In this document: positions 17,108 to 26,137 of the stretch, in pieces
Position numbering within the stretch: position 1 is the first letter of the stretch
How the letters are laid out: the number at the start of each line of letters is the position of its first letter
NCBI GenBank assembly: GCA_002438805.1
Contig: DJQV01000023.1
Location: 1,382-65,381 of the forward strand
From: Bacteroidales bacterium UBA6377
GTDB lineage: Bacteria; Bacteroidota; Bacteroidia; Bacteroidales; UBA932
Length of the DNA stretch: 64,000 bases
Direction: 5' to 3'
Notes under the pieces: model-generated
What the model was told of the DNA's origin: nothing
The model's input: the letters and a program-made list of their open reading frames with translations, nothing else
Databases searched by the model: none
Translations under genes and position numbers: made by a program

Positions 17108-17841
17108 CGCTCACGCAGCTCGAAGCGTTCACCGTCGAAACGTCCGAACGGCTCACCCCCGTCCATCCAATCCTTAAGCACAATCAGACGGGAGCCGGTC
17201 GGAAGCACCATGTCCACCGCATCGTGGAAGTGCCCGAACACGAAAAAATCCACCTTGCGCCTCTCAGACTCCCGCAGCGCGAAGCGGTACAGAGGCTCAT
17301 CGGCGCCACGGAAATGGTAGGGCTTGTGAGTGCGCCTGTTTGAGTTGGACCAGCCAAGCCCGATACGGAAGGCGATCCATGGGTGCAAGGTGCTGAACAA
17401 TCTCTGCAGCAGCCTGTTGTGAAACACCTTCAGCATGAAGGCATACCCCTTCTTCGCTCCGCCGAGCGCATCCCCGTGCCCCAGACAGAACATCTTCCCG
17501 TCCAGCTGCGTGCAGAACGGCTGGTCAAAACGGCGCATGCCGAGACTCTCGAAATACGAGTAGCACCAGATGTCATGGTTGCCCGGACAGAACCACACCT
17601 GCACCCCATCGTCCATCAGCGAGATGAGCGCCGCCACGACACGCACCCCACAGCGTGGCACCACATCCCTGTACTCATACCAGAAATCCCAAATGTCCCC
17701 GAGCAGAAAAAGGGCCCGCGTCTTCTCGCGCGGAATCCCTTTTATAAATGATATGAAACGCGCCTCGCGGTCCGCCGGATCCTTCAGCTCCAGCCCCAGA
17801 TGCACATCGGAGACAAAGTAATAATCACCACGCTCCGCCAT
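17104..17841 (-). CDS. lpxH: UDP-2,3-diacylglucosamine diphosphatase (LpxH-like)
   Basis: Calcineurin-like phosphoesterase of lipid A synthesis; hydrolyses UDP-2,3-diacylglucosamine to lipid X and UMP at the inner membrane. The metal-binding motifs are in order: SDVHLG (residue 11), LGDIWDFW (about 47), CPGNHD (about 85), LGHGDAL (about 120) and FGHFHDAVD (about 200). It has 245 residues. It is the last gene of ftsX-DUF3098-uppP-lpxH, all envelope genes. Confidence 0.88.
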   Translation of the reverse strand: MAERGDYYFVSDVHLGLELKDPADREARFISFIKGIPREKTRALFLLGDIWDFWYEYRDVVPRCGVRVVAALISLMDDGVQVWFCPGNHDIWCYSYFESLGMRRFDQPFCTQLDGKMFCLGHGDALGGAKKGYAFMLKVFHNRLLQRLFSTLHPWIAFRIGLGWSNSNRRTHKPYHFRGADEPLYRFALRESERRKVDFFVFGHFHDAVDMVLPTGSRLIVLKDWMDGGEPFGRFDGERFELRER

Positions 17842-17844
17842 CTG

Positions 17845-18660
17845 CTAAGCGAAGATGAAAATAAGGGCCGAGACCACCACGCAATAGAGGGAGAACCATG
17901 ACAGGCGGGCCTTGCTGACCAGAGCCACCATGACCTTGCAGGCGAAAAGGCCGGAAAGGAATGCCGCCACGAACCCGGTCAGCAGCGGGCCGAAACCCAC
18001 ACCGGAAGCCACCTCCGCCCCGCCTTTGACCATGTCTAGGACGGACAGCAGCTGCTCCCCGAGTATGGGGATCAGAACCATGAGAAACGAAAACTGGGCC
18101 ATGCTCTCCCGCTTCACCCCGCACACAAGGCCCGTGGCGATAGTGGTGCCGGAACGAGAGAGTCCCGGAGCCACAGCGCACGCCTGCCCGATTCCGACCA
18201 CGAAAGCCTGCCACCACGAAATGCCGTTACGGCTCGTGTTGCGCGTCTTCACTTTACGGGTGAACACATCAGAGAAGCACAGCAGGGCCGCCGTCACCAG
18301 CAGGCAGGCGGCGACAGTGTGCAGGCCATCCCCGAAGAGAGCCTCGACCTTGTCCTTGAAGCAGAACCCGACCACGGCCACCGGGACCATGGAGAGGCAA
18401 ATCTTCAGGAAATAGTCCGTCTCATCGTTGTATTTGAACTGGAGAACCCCTTTGAGGATACGCCAGATTGCGCTCCAGAACACCACTATCGTGCTCAGCA
18501 CGGTGGCAAAATGCACAGTGACGGTGAAGTCAAGAAACCCCTCACCGTCAACTCCGAGCAGAGACTTGAAAATCATCAGATGTCCGCTGCTGCTTACAGG
18601 CAGAAACTCCGTAAGACCCTGGACGATGCCCAGAACAAACGCTTCCCACAACTCCATCAC
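17845..18660 (-). CDS. uppP: Undecaprenyl-diphosphatase
   Basis: Integral membrane phosphatase that recycles undecaprenyl pyrophosphate to the monophosphate carrier for peptidoglycan and O-antigen synthesis; confers bacitracin tolerance. The catalytic regions are QGLTEFLPVSSSGHL near the N-terminus and PGLSRSGTTIATGL in the middle. About eight membrane helices in 271 residues. The start overlaps the preceding gene stop by four bases. Confidence 0.95.
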   Translation of the reverse strand: MMELWEAFVLGIVQGLTEFLPVSSSGHLMIFKSLLGVDGEGFLDFTVTVHFATVLSTIVVFWSAIWRILKGVLQFKYNDETDYFLKICLSMVPVAVVGFCFKDKVEALFGDGLHTVAACLLVTAALLCFSDVFTRKVKTRNTSRNGISWWQAFVVGIGQACAVAPGLSRSGTTIATGLVCGVKRESMAQFSFLMVLIPILGEQLLSVLDMVKGGAEVASGVGFGPLLTGFVAAFLSGLFACKVMVALVSKARLSWFSLYCVVVSALIFIFA

Positions 18661-18899
18661 TTCTCCCCCTTTCCTTCTTTGCCCCGGAAGCCACCGAGAA
18701 TCCCGACCACTATGACAACAATGCCGGAGAGGATCACGACCGGCGCAGCCACAAGCCTGCGGGCATCGAACATTGCATAATTGAATACTTGAGGATCATC
18801 GGAACCTCCGCCCATCATCAGGATGTAGCCGGCCGCCATCACGAGAGCACCGGCCAGCAGGAGCTTCAGTCCCTTAGGAGTAATTGCCATTTTATCCAT
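18657..18899 (-). CDS. DUF3098 family membrane protein
   Basis: An 80-residue protein with two membrane helices (KLLLAGALVMAAGYILMMGG and VVILSGIVVIVVGILGG) joined by a loop containing FNYAMFDARRLVAAP, typical of DUF3098. Start MDKMAITPKG is chosen because it follows the ftsX stop by four bases; an in-frame upstream start would overlap ftsX. It is conserved between ftsX and uppP in Bacteroidota. Role unknown; probably envelope biogenesis. Confidence 0.85.
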   Translation of the reverse strand: MDKMAITPKGLKLLLAGALVMAAGYILMMGGGSDDPQVFNYAMFDARRLVAAPVVILSGIVVIVVGILGGFRGKEGKGEK

Positions 18900-18903
18900 A
18901 TTG

Positions 18904-19782
18904 TCAATAATATAAATCATCCTTGGAAGCATCGGACAACTTGCCGACCACAAAATAAGTGCTGAGCGTGCAGAGCAGCGCACCGGTAAGAAATATGGCC
19001 CCGGCGCTGATGAGCAGCGATGAACGGCTCAGCACGGCGAAGAACTCCGGGAAAGAGCGGCTCAGGGCATACAGGGACAGGGACAGCACCCCCGTAGAGA
19101 GCACTGAAGCCACAAGCCCTTGGACAAGAGCAGCCCTGAGGAACGGAGCCGTTATGAAAGCGCGTGTCGCTCCGACAAGTTTCATGGTATGTATCGTGAA
19201 ACGCCGGGCGTAGACGCTGAGCCTCACCATATTGTTGATGAGCGCGAATGAGATGAAAAGCAGCATGGCGATCAGCACGGCGAAGACCGCCGATATTCTG
19301 GCCAGATTGGCATCCAGAGCCTCGACAAGACTCTGCCTGCTGTCAACCTCATCCACAAGAGGGGAATCCTGCAGCGACCCGACCACCTTCGACAGAGAGT
19401 CGGACACCACATACTCCGCCTTGAGCGACACGTCGGCGGAGACAGGCACGGGCGAGGTCTCGAAGACGCTGAGAAAATCGTCACCGAGCATCCTCGCAAG
19501 TTCCCTCTCCCCCTCTTCCCGTGACACCACCCGCACGGATTTGACGCAAGGAAGCGCCGAGACCCTGGACGCATATTCATCGGCCTGGGCATCGGTGACA
19601 TCCTGGTTGAAGACCACTGAAATCTTCATGTTCTCCTTGAGATAGCGGGACACCTCACCAAGATTGACCGCTACCAGAACTGCAGCGCCGACAAGCAGCA
19701 GCACAAGGCTTATGCTTATCACGCTTGACAGGTAGGCGTTGACCATGCGCCTGCGGAGCAACTTGTTTTCCCTTCCGGACAT
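18904..19782 (-). CDS. ftsX: Cell division protein FtsX
   Basis: ABC-permease-like protein that, with FtsE, transmits division signals to periplasmic peptidoglycan hydrolases. It has an N-terminal helix (about 20-42), a periplasmic domain (about 45-165) and three C-terminal helices with HTMKLVGATRAFITAPF, the FtsX signature, before the second of them (292 residues). ftsE is not adjacent. Confidence 0.93.
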   Translation of the reverse strand: MSGRENKLLRRRMVNAYLSSVISISLVLLLVGAAVLVAVNLGEVSRYLKENMKISVVFNQDVTDAQADEYASRVSALPCVKSVRVVSREEGERELARMLGDDFLSVFETSPVPVSADVSLKAEYVVSDSLSKVVGSLQDSPLVDEVDSRQSLVEALDANLARISAVFAVLIAMLLFISFALINNMVRLSVYARRFTIHTMKLVGATRAFITAPFLRAALVQGLVASVLSTGVLSLSLYALSRSFPEFFAVLSRSSLLISAGAIFLTGALLCTLSTYFVVGKLSDASKDDLYY

Positions 19783-19801
19783 CAGAGTTCAAATCTGGCG
19801 T

Positions 19802-19846
19802 CAAAGATAATAAATATCGCCTTATCGAAAAAAATTATTATCTTTG
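19802..19846. promoter_or_regulatory. Divergent promoters for ftsX and the starch-synthase-like gene
   Basis: Two -7 boxes face away from each other: TATCTTTG on the minus strand (19802-19809) for ftsX and TATCTTTG on the plus strand (19839-19846) for the gene at 19852. They form a palindrome of AAAGATAATAA with TTATTATCTTT, so the two units may be coordinately expressed. Confidence 0.7.
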
Positions 19847-19851
19847 TAACT

Positions 19852-20673
19852 ATGAGTGCGTTTAAGCAGAAGATACTATTTGTCAATTCCGAGATCTACC
19901 CGTATCTCCCGGAGTCGGACATAGCAGACATAGGACGCTACCTGCCACAAGGTGTCCAGGACCGCAAAAGAGAAATCCGTTCATTCATGCCCCGCTTCGG
20001 CTGCATCAACGAAAGGAAGAACCAACTCCATGAAGTCATAAGGCTTTCAGGGATGAACATAATCATCGGAGATGTGGACAGGCCGCTCATAATCAAGGTC
20101 GCATCCATCTCTTCCGCGAGAATCCAGGTCTATTTCATAGACAACGAGGATTATTTCAAGCGCAAGCAGACATTCTTCGACGCCGGCGGCAACTTTTTCG
20201 AAGACAACGACGAGCGTGCCATATTCTTCGCGCGCGGCGTACTTGAGACAGTCAAGAAACTGCGTTGGGCTCCGGATGTGATCCACTGCCAGGGCTGGAT
20301 ATCCCAGATGGTCCCGGTATATCTCAAGAAAGCCTACAAGGAAGACCCGATATTCTCCAGCAGCAAGGTGGTGCTCTCCCTCTATGACGACACTCCGGAG
20401 GCTGATTTCAGTCCGGATTTCGCCGGGAAGGCCTGCTTTGGAGGAGTCGGCATGGAAGACCTCAAACTTCTGGCCGAGAAGGCTGATGGCATAAATCTTG
20501 CTCGAACGGCCGCTCAGTACTCTGATGGCGTGATATTGGGATCCGCCGGCGTCAAGCCGGAACTCATTTCATGGTGCAAAGAAATCGGACTTCCGGTCCT
20601 GCCGTTCAACGCGGAGGCCCTCAAAGACGGAAGTTATGTGGACGAGTACTGCGGATTTTATGATGAGCTTTAA
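19852..20673 (+). CDS. Starch/glycogen synthase-like N-terminal domain protein
   Basis: A 273-residue protein equivalent to the N-terminal catalytic half of GT5 starch synthases: KILFVNSEIYPYLPESD at the start (sugar-nucleotide loop) and DVIHCQGWISQMVPVYLKKAY (HDW-like motif). The second Rossmann half with the nucleotide-binding part is absent, so full synthase activity is doubtful. Bacteroidota carry it as a conserved stand-alone gene next to a DUF4270 gene, as here. The start lies five bases after the -7 box, which suggests a leaderless mRNA. Confidence 0.75.
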   Translation: MSAFKQKILFVNSEIYPYLPESDIADIGRYLPQGVQDRKREIRSFMPRFGCINERKNQLHEVIRLSGMNIIIGDVDRPLIIKVASISSARIQVYFIDNEDYFKRKQTFFDAGGNFFEDNDERAIFFARGVLETVKKLRWAPDVIHCQGWISQMVPVYLKKAYKEDPIFSSSKVVLSLYDDTPEADFSPDFAGKACFGGVGMEDLKLLAEKADGINLARTAAQYSDGVILGSAGVKPELISWCKEIGLPVLPFNAEALKDGSYVDEYCGFYDEL

Positions 20674-20674
20674 G

Positions 20675-22297
20675 ATGAAGACACGTATTCTGTCAGGGCT
20701 GGCGGCACTCGCCTGCCTTGCATCTTGTATAGACAGCAGCAGCAATCTCGGAGGGGATCTTGTCCCGGCGGGCCAGCTGTACAAATTCTACACAGTGGAT
20801 ACTCCGGTGCCGCAGGTCTACGTAAGGATGGCCGACAGCCTCTCCGGACTGAGCAGTTCGAGAATCACGATCGGCGCCATACGGGACAAAGAGTACGGGC
20901 TGAGCACCAGGAAAAGTGCGGTGGCCCTGATACCTCTCGCAAGCGAGATGGACTTCGGGAAGAATCCGGAATTCAAGAGCTTCCACTTCGCGGCGAGCCT
21001 TGACACGGTCTCCACAGGCGACCCCTCGCAGAAAAACATCCTCCAGAACATCAGGGTGTACGAGTTATCCAGACCGATGGACTACGAAAAGGACTTCGAC
21101 TGCAACAAACCGTTTCCTCACCAGAGCCGGAGCATAACCAAGGGAACGCCAGTATTCGACGGAAGCGATTCGCTTTCATTCAATTTCAACGAGGAGTTCG
21201 GCAAGAAATATCTCACCATCACAAGCGAGGACCTCGAAGACATCGACACCTATCTCAAGAAGTTCCCCGGCATCATGATCGAGACTGACAATCCGTCCGG
21301 TGAAGGAGGACGGATTGACATGTTCAAGCTCCAGCTGGATTACAACAGCTCATACGGCTACATTCAGGGCAACTACGCCAGACTTTCATTCTCGGCTGAA
21401 TACGATGGAGAGCGCAGGGACAGCTCCTTCCTCTTCTACTATGGGGCGGACAAGTTCTACGACCTCGATTCGCTGTTCTCAGCCTCATCCACGGGAAGTT
21501 TTCCTCAATACGCGCTCAACCTGTCCGCTCAGGAGACGGAAAGCAGCGTAGGCTATGCGGACAGCGAGATCAAGATTGAAGGCGGGGGCGGTCTGAAACC
21601 TGTCATTTCCGCCAAGGAGCTCAAAAGGATCGCCGAGGAGGCAATCGCATCCAAGGGCGGTGACCCGAAGACGGCCGTCATCAACAAGGCTTCCCTCATA
21701 TTTCCGTTTGCAGCGCCGTCAGACATCGACGAACTTGACCGCTGGCCGGACATTCTTTCCCCTACCTGCAGGATTACCGAAGACGAGATAACGCGCTTCA
21801 TGGGCTTGACGGACTCCGGCTCCGAATACGAGGACCAGGGAGACATCAACCGTTCGCTCCTTGAATACGCTCCGGACATCACTTTCCATGTACAGGAACT
21901 CCTCAAGATAGACGAAACGGACGCCTCCAGCAAAAAAACCGAGCGCCTCGAAAAAGGCTTCTATGACATCTGGCTGCTCATAATGGCCAATGAGGTCATC
22001 ACGACCACCACATCCGGCTCATCAGACATGAGCGAGATGTACCAGTACCTTGCTTACCAGAGTTATTACAATGACATGTACGGAGGTTACGGCAGCTACG
22101 GGGGATACTCCAACTATTACTCCAACTACTACAACTACGCCATGATGGCCGCCTACGCCAGCCAGTCCACCACCAGCACCAGCATATCCACACAACTGGA
22201 CAAGGACCGTTTCTACCGCGCAAGGCTCAACGGCCCCAAAGCCGCGGACGGAAGAGTTCCGCATCTGGAACTCACCTTCGCCCTGCCGGAGGAATAG
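20675..22297 (+). CDS. DUF4270 family lipoprotein
   Basis: Large surface or periplasmic lipoprotein family of Bacteroidota; function not established. The start at 20675 (MKTRILSGLAALACLASC) gives a lipoprotein signal peptide with lipobox LASC and follows the previous stop by one base. The body contains SSNLGGDLVP, the family beginning, and mainly beta-rich segments (540 residues). An unusual stretch near residues 455-500 is packed with Tyr, Gly, Ser and Asn (GGYGSYGGYSNYYSNYYNY), followed by a Ser/Thr run. This looks like a flexible, possibly fast-evolving loop. Confidence 0.85.
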   Translation: MKTRILSGLAALACLASCIDSSSNLGGDLVPAGQLYKFYTVDTPVPQVYVRMADSLSGLSSSRITIGAIRDKEYGLSTRKSAVALIPLASEMDFGKNPEFKSFHFAASLDTVSTGDPSQKNILQNIRVYELSRPMDYEKDFDCNKPFPHQSRSITKGTPVFDGSDSLSFNFNEEFGKKYLTITSEDLEDIDTYLKKFPGIMIETDNPSGEGGRIDMFKLQLDYNSSYGYIQGNYARLSFSAEYDGERRDSSFLFYYGADKFYDLDSLFSASSTGSFPQYALNLSAQETESSVGYADSEIKIEGGGGLKPVISAKELKRIAEEAIASKGGDPKTAVINKASLIFPFAAPSDIDELDRWPDILSPTCRITEDEITRFMGLTDSGSEYEDQGDINRSLLEYAPDITFHVQELLKIDETDASSKKTERLEKGFYDIWLLIMANEVITTTTSGSSDMSEMYQYLAYQSYYNDMYGGYGSYGGYSNYYSNYYNYAMMAAYASQSTTSTSISTQLDKDRFYRARLNGPKAADGRVPHLELTFALPEE

Positions 22298-22318
22298 ACT
22301 TGACATAGTCATATAAAG

Positions 22319-22348
22319 TAAAAGGGCGGCTCTTAGGGCCACCCTTTC
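22319..22348. terminator. Terminator between the DUF4270 gene and acpP
   Basis: AAAGGGCGGC pairs with GGCCACCCTTT around a TCTTAG loop, with A-rich and T-rich flanks. It can serve both convergent genes. Confidence 0.7.
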
Positions 22349-22367
22349 GATTTGTCGGAGACAGAGA

Positions 22368-22619
22368 TTACTTGCTTACATTGAGCTTCTCTGCAACCTT
22401 GTCACATGCGTCCTTTACGGTCGCAATGGTACTTGTTTCCTCATCAGGAATCTTGATGCCGAACACTTTCTCGAACTCCATAAGGAGCTCAACGGTGTCA
22501 AGAGAGTCAGCACCGAGATCATTTGTAAAATTAGCGGTCTCAGTGACCTCTGAAGGCTCAACGCCAAGCTTGTCGACAATTATCGCCTTGACCTTCTCTA
22601 CAATTTCTGGATAATCCAT
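22368..22619 (-). CDS. acpP: Acyl carrier protein
   Basis: Carrier of growing acyl chains in fatty acid synthesis. The phosphopantetheine site is the Ser of GADSLDTVELLMEFE. It has 83 acidic residues, the usual length. It is monocistronic here; fabF, its usual partner, is absent. Confidence 0.96.
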   Translation of the reverse strand: MDYPEIVEKVKAIIVDKLGVEPSEVTETANFTNDLGADSLDTVELLMEFEKVFGIKIPDEETSTIATVKDACDKVAEKLNVSK

Positions 22620-22670
22620 AACGTTAGATATTAAGTTTTATTAGTACATCCTAACAAGCCAAAAGGCCTA

Positions 22671-22702
22671 CAAAGTAAATCATTTTTTTTCAAATCTCCA
22701 AA
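22671..22702 (-). promoter_or_regulatory. Promoter of acpP
   Basis: Minus strand: TTTG (22699-22702), a 20-nt spacer, TTACTTTG (22671-22678). The -33 box overlaps the start of the pnuC stop region. Confidence 0.7.
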
Positions 22703-23440
22703 TCAGCTTTCCGCCCCGGCCTCAGGGCGGCTCAATTTCAACCAGATACGCAGGCCGTTGAGGGAATTGAGAAGATAGAAGCTGTACTTGACCAGATAAA
22801 TCAGGGCATACGAATCAGAGGAATGCGAAAGAGTCGTACTCCACATCACCACAGAAGCAATGTTTACACCTATCCAGAAGAACCACTGCTCCATATACGC
22901 CATGGACATCAGCATCTGCCCGAGAATGTTGCACATCATGGAGAGCGCATCCATCAGGATGGTGACTTTCAGGACCTGTTGGGGCTGGGTCGATCCGATA
23001 CGCAGCAGCACCACATAAGATATGACGAGACCGACGAGGAATCCGCCCCCATAGACAGCCCACTGCCTCGATGTGAGCCGGCGCGCGTGCACCTGCACAC
23101 CCGATGATGCTCCACGCCGTCTCCACTGGAAGAAGCCGATGAACTGCATAGGCAGGAAATACAGCAGATGAAGGGCCGCGTTGCCATACTTTCCTCCCAT
23201 AAAACACATGACTCCGTAGATGGTGACATCAAAAAGACCGAAGAGGAATGTCAATATCTTGGCATTGGCCGAACACACAGTGCTCAGCACGCCCATAAGG
23301 GAACCGAATGCTGCCACGATAAGCATGGCCTGCCCCGTCTGCGCCCCACGCAGTTTAAGCAGAGTTGCGGCGACCATGACGAGGGTCATCCCGATGAGGA
23401 TGAAGGCGTTGAAACATCTGTTGAAATCAAGTTTGGTCAT
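22703..23440 (-). CDS. pnuC: PnuC-family vitamin transporter
   Basis: Inner-membrane facilitator related to nicotinamide riboside transporter PnuC, 245 residues with about seven helices. Family features are LTFLFGLFDVTIYGVMCF, the YFLPMQFIGFFQWRRR stretch and a C-terminal W-rich helix pair (QWFFWIGVNI and LNSLNGLRIW). No substrate-specific neighbour or riboswitch is visible, so the related thiamine (PnuT) or riboflavin (PnuX) specificity cannot be excluded. It overlaps the end of uvrC by 14 bases. Confidence 0.82.
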   Translation of the reverse strand: MTKLDFNRCFNAFILIGMTLVMVAATLLKLRGAQTGQAMLIVAAFGSLMGVLSTVCSANAKILTFLFGLFDVTIYGVMCFMGGKYGNAALHLLYFLPMQFIGFFQWRRRGASSGVQVHARRLTSRQWAVYGGGFLVGLVISYVVLLRIGSTQPQQVLKVTILMDALSMMCNILGQMLMSMAYMEQWFFWIGVNIASVVMWSTTLSHSSDSYALIYLVKYSFYLLNSLNGLRIWLKLSRPEAGAES

Positions 23441-25241
23441 CTTCTTCTGAATGGTTGTTTAACTGATCTTTGATTTTTTCCGCCAGAGAAGGGCCCACCA
23501 GGGCTGAAATCTCATCCAGCTTGGCGGAGGCGATGCGCGCGACACTTCCGAAATGCATCAGCAGACGCTGCTCCGTCTGCTCGCCCACACCTTTGATTTC
23601 TCTCAGGGCAGAGGAAAGCGCAGCCTTGCTCCGCAGAGAGCGGTGGAAAGTGATACCGAAGCGGTGCGCTTCATCGCGTACACGCTGCAAAAGCTTAAGA
23701 GCCTGAGAGTTCCTGTCAAGGAAGAGAGGATAGGGGTCTCCCACACGGATCACCTCTTCGAGACGTTTGGCGAGGCCTATGACTGTAAGTTTTTTCTCAA
23801 GGCCAAGCTCGCATATAGCCTGGTAGGCAAAGTCCAGCTGTCCCTTGCCTCCGTCGATCACCACGAGCTGAGGGAGATCATCCGGAGCCTCCTGGCAAAG
23901 CCTGGAGTAACGCCTGTTGACCACTTCTTTCATGGAAGCATAGTCATTGGCTCCCACGACGGTCTTGATCTTGAATTTACGGTAGTCCTTTTTTGACGGT
24001 TCTCCGCCTCTGAACACGACACAGGAGGCCACCGGGTTTGTACCCTGGATATTGGAGTTGTCGAAGCACTCGATGTGCTCCGGCAATTCTGTCATGCCTA
24101 TCGCCTTACGGAGCTCCTCGAGGACTGCGGCACGGAACTCGTCCGGATTGGTATGCTCCCGCTGCTTGAGGGAATTGAAGCGGAATTCACGAGAGTTCTT
24201 GTCGCTCAGTTCGAGAAGCGCGAGCTTGTCTCCACGGACCGGAATCCTGAATGTGACCCCGTCTATGTTGACATCCGGCATAAAAGGCACCAGGACTTCC
24301 TTGCTGAGAGCACCGAACTTGGATTCTATCTCGGCTATGAAAGTGCTGAGCACGGAAGCGCGATCCTCCTCGATATTGAGCTTGAACCCGAGATTGAGCG
24401 ACTGGATGATGGCCCCGCCTTTGATGCGGAGAAAATTGCCGAACGCCTCCAGAGCGTCAAAGACAAGGGAAAACACATCCACGTCCCTGTCGCCGGCTGC
24501 CGTGATGATCGACTTGGAATAGTGGCTCTGGAGAGAGTCTATTTTCTGCTTGTACAGGGCCGCCGTCTCGAAATCCAGCTCGTCCGAGGCACGCAGCATC
24601 CTTTCCTTATAGTCTTTGATGATATCATTGACTCCACCGCTGAGAAGCCGTACGATTTCATTTATGTACCCGCCGTATTCTTCCTTTGAGATGGCGCCTA
24701 TGCAGCAGCCGCGGCAGCGGTGGATGTGATAGTCCAGACAGGGACGGAACTTGTGGCGCAGCACCGCATCAGAAGTGATCGCAAGCCGGCATGAACGCAG
24801 CGGATATGAGGATTCGAAAAAATCCAGCAGAGTCCTGGCATGCATTGCAGAGCTGTACGGGCCGAAATATCTGCTTCCGTTACGGACAAGCCTCCTGGTA
24901 AGATAGACCCTCGGGAATTCCTCATCAGTCACACATATCCACGGATATGTCTTGGAGTCTTTCAGAAGGATATTATAGCGAGGCTTGTACTGCTTTATGA
25001 GATTGTTCTCCAACAGGAGGGCATCTGCCTCCGTATCGACCACAGAGTACTGGACATCGGCAATCTTGGAGACAAGCACCCTCGTCTTCAGTGTAAGACG
25101 GTCAGGGCTGACAAAATACTGCGCTACCCTCTTGTTGAGGTCCTTCGCCTTACCCACATAAATCACAGTTCCCTCGGAGTTGTAGTATCTGTACACTCCG
25201 GGGGAATGTGGTAAAAGGCTTATTTTTTCCTTAACGTCCAA
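23427..25241 (-). CDS. uvrC: Excinuclease ABC subunit C
   Basis: Nucleotide-excision repair nuclease that makes both incisions beside a UvrB-bound lesion. Domains are an N-terminal GIY-YIG nuclease (PGVYRYYNSEGTVIYVGKAK, residues about 14-90), a UVR UvrB-contact helix (about 205-240), the RNase H-like second nuclease (ECFDNSNIQGTNPVAS and VIDGGKGQLD) and a C-terminal helix-hairpin-helix (ALREIKGVGEQTEQRLL). It has 604 residues. It overlaps its neighbours on both sides. Confidence 0.97.
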   Translation of the reverse strand: MDVKEKISLLPHSPGVYRYYNSEGTVIYVGKAKDLNKRVAQYFVSPDRLTLKTRVLVSKIADVQYSVVDTEADALLLENNLIKQYKPRYNILLKDSKTYPWICVTDEEFPRVYLTRRLVRNGSRYFGPYSSAMHARTLLDFFESSYPLRSCRLAITSDAVLRHKFRPCLDYHIHRCRGCCIGAISKEEYGGYINEIVRLLSGGVNDIIKDYKERMLRASDELDFETAALYKQKIDSLQSHYSKSIITAAGDRDVDVFSLVFDALEAFGNFLRIKGGAIIQSLNLGFKLNIEEDRASVLSTFIAEIESKFGALSKEVLVPFMPDVNIDGVTFRIPVRGDKLALLELSDKNSREFRFNSLKQREHTNPDEFRAAVLEELRKAIGMTELPEHIECFDNSNIQGTNPVASCVVFRGGEPSKKDYRKFKIKTVVGANDYASMKEVVNRRYSRLCQEAPDDLPQLVVIDGGKGQLDFAYQAICELGLEKKLTVIGLAKRLEEVIRVGDPYPLFLDRNSQALKLLQRVRDEAHRFGITFHRSLRSKAALSSALREIKGVGEQTEQRLLMHFGSVARIASAKLDEISALVGPSLAEKIKDQLNNHSEEDDQT

Positions 25242-26070
25242 GCGCTTCAGAGACAGCTTTCTCTATATCTGCGCCCCTGAGGTCGCGCTTGAGGATGGTT
25301 CCGTCAGGACCTACGAGCATGATATGAGGAATGCCCTGGATGCCGTAGATCTCGGTAGGAATCCTCTGCGCGTTGATGATCTGGCTCCAAACGACACCGT
25401 GCTCTGCTGCAGCAGCCTTGGTGTCGGCAGGGTCGTCCCATACAGCCACGCTGAGCACATCGAAATCATCTCCATGGTACTTGTCGTACACGGCTGCGAT
25501 ATTAGGGATCTCACGCTTGCAAGGGCCGCACCAGCTCGCCCAGAAGTCAACGAGGACATACTTCCCTTTCCCGACATAGTCGGAGAACTTGACAGTGCTA
25601 TTCTCCGGATTCTCAGGGTCCTGTGTCACTGTAAAGTCAGTGAATCTGCTGCCCGCGGCAGTGTTTTTCTTGGCTTCCATAACGGACTTGTACTTGAGGA
25701 TGGTGGAGTCCTGCGCGGCAGCGCCTTTGAGCAGGCCGAGAGCTTCCTGCTGCTGCGGCTCCTCGATCATGTTCCATATATCGGAGACAACTGCAACGGC
25801 AAGCTGGCCTGAAGGATCCTTCTTGAGGATGTCGAACCTCTCGCTTACATACTTGTCCACGGACTCATTGTAGAGCTTCTCGAGGGCGGAATCCCTCTGA
25901 TCTTCAGTCAGGGCTGAGTCGGCCTGGATCTTCTCCGAAGAAGCCCTGTACTCTTCCATGAACTTCTCGTTGCCGGCCTTGTAGTCGGCAAGTTTCTGCT
26001 CTTCAGAAACACTCTTGCAGCCGACTGCGGCAATCAGCAGAGCAGCTGCGGCAAACATTACTTTTTTCAT
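25231..26070 (-). CDS. TlpA-like thiol-disulfide lipoprotein
   Basis: Periplasmic thioredoxin-like protein with a lipoprotein signal (MKKVMFAAAALLIAAVGC, lipid-Cys at 18). Residues 20-135 are helical, and 145-279 are a TlpA/thioredoxin domain with active site FWASWCGPCKREIP and the cis-Pro loop GIQGIPHIML. It probably reduces or isomerises disulfides in envelope proteins. Its end overlaps uvrC by 11 bases, giving tlpA-uvrC-pnuC as one unit. Confidence 0.88.
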   Translation of the reverse strand: MKKVMFAAAALLIAAVGCKSVSEEQKLADYKAGNEKFMEEYRASSEKIQADSALTEDQRDSALEKLYNESVDKYVSERFDILKKDPSGQLAVAVVSDIWNMIEEPQQQEALGLLKGAAAQDSTILKYKSVMEAKKNTAAGSRFTDFTVTQDPENPENSTVKFSDYVGKGKYVLVDFWASWCGPCKREIPNIAAVYDKYHGDDFDVLSVAVWDDPADTKAAAAEHGVVWSQIINAQRIPTEIYGIQGIPHIMLVGPDGTILKRDLRGADIEKAVSEALGR

Positions 26071-26087
26071 CTCTGTTAAATTTTAAA

Positions 26088-26110
26088 GCCGGTCCGCAAT
26101 GCGAACCGGC
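26088..26110 (-). terminator. Hairpin after rpsC
   Basis: GCCGGTCCGC pairs with GCGAACCGGC (9 of 10) around AAT. It lies between rpsC and the tlpA-like gene, on the same strand. It could end the rplC-rpsC transcript or attenuate read-through into tlpA-uvrC-pnuC. Confidence 0.6.
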
Positions 26111-26137
26111 CGTAAATATAGTAATTTTATTTAAAAA

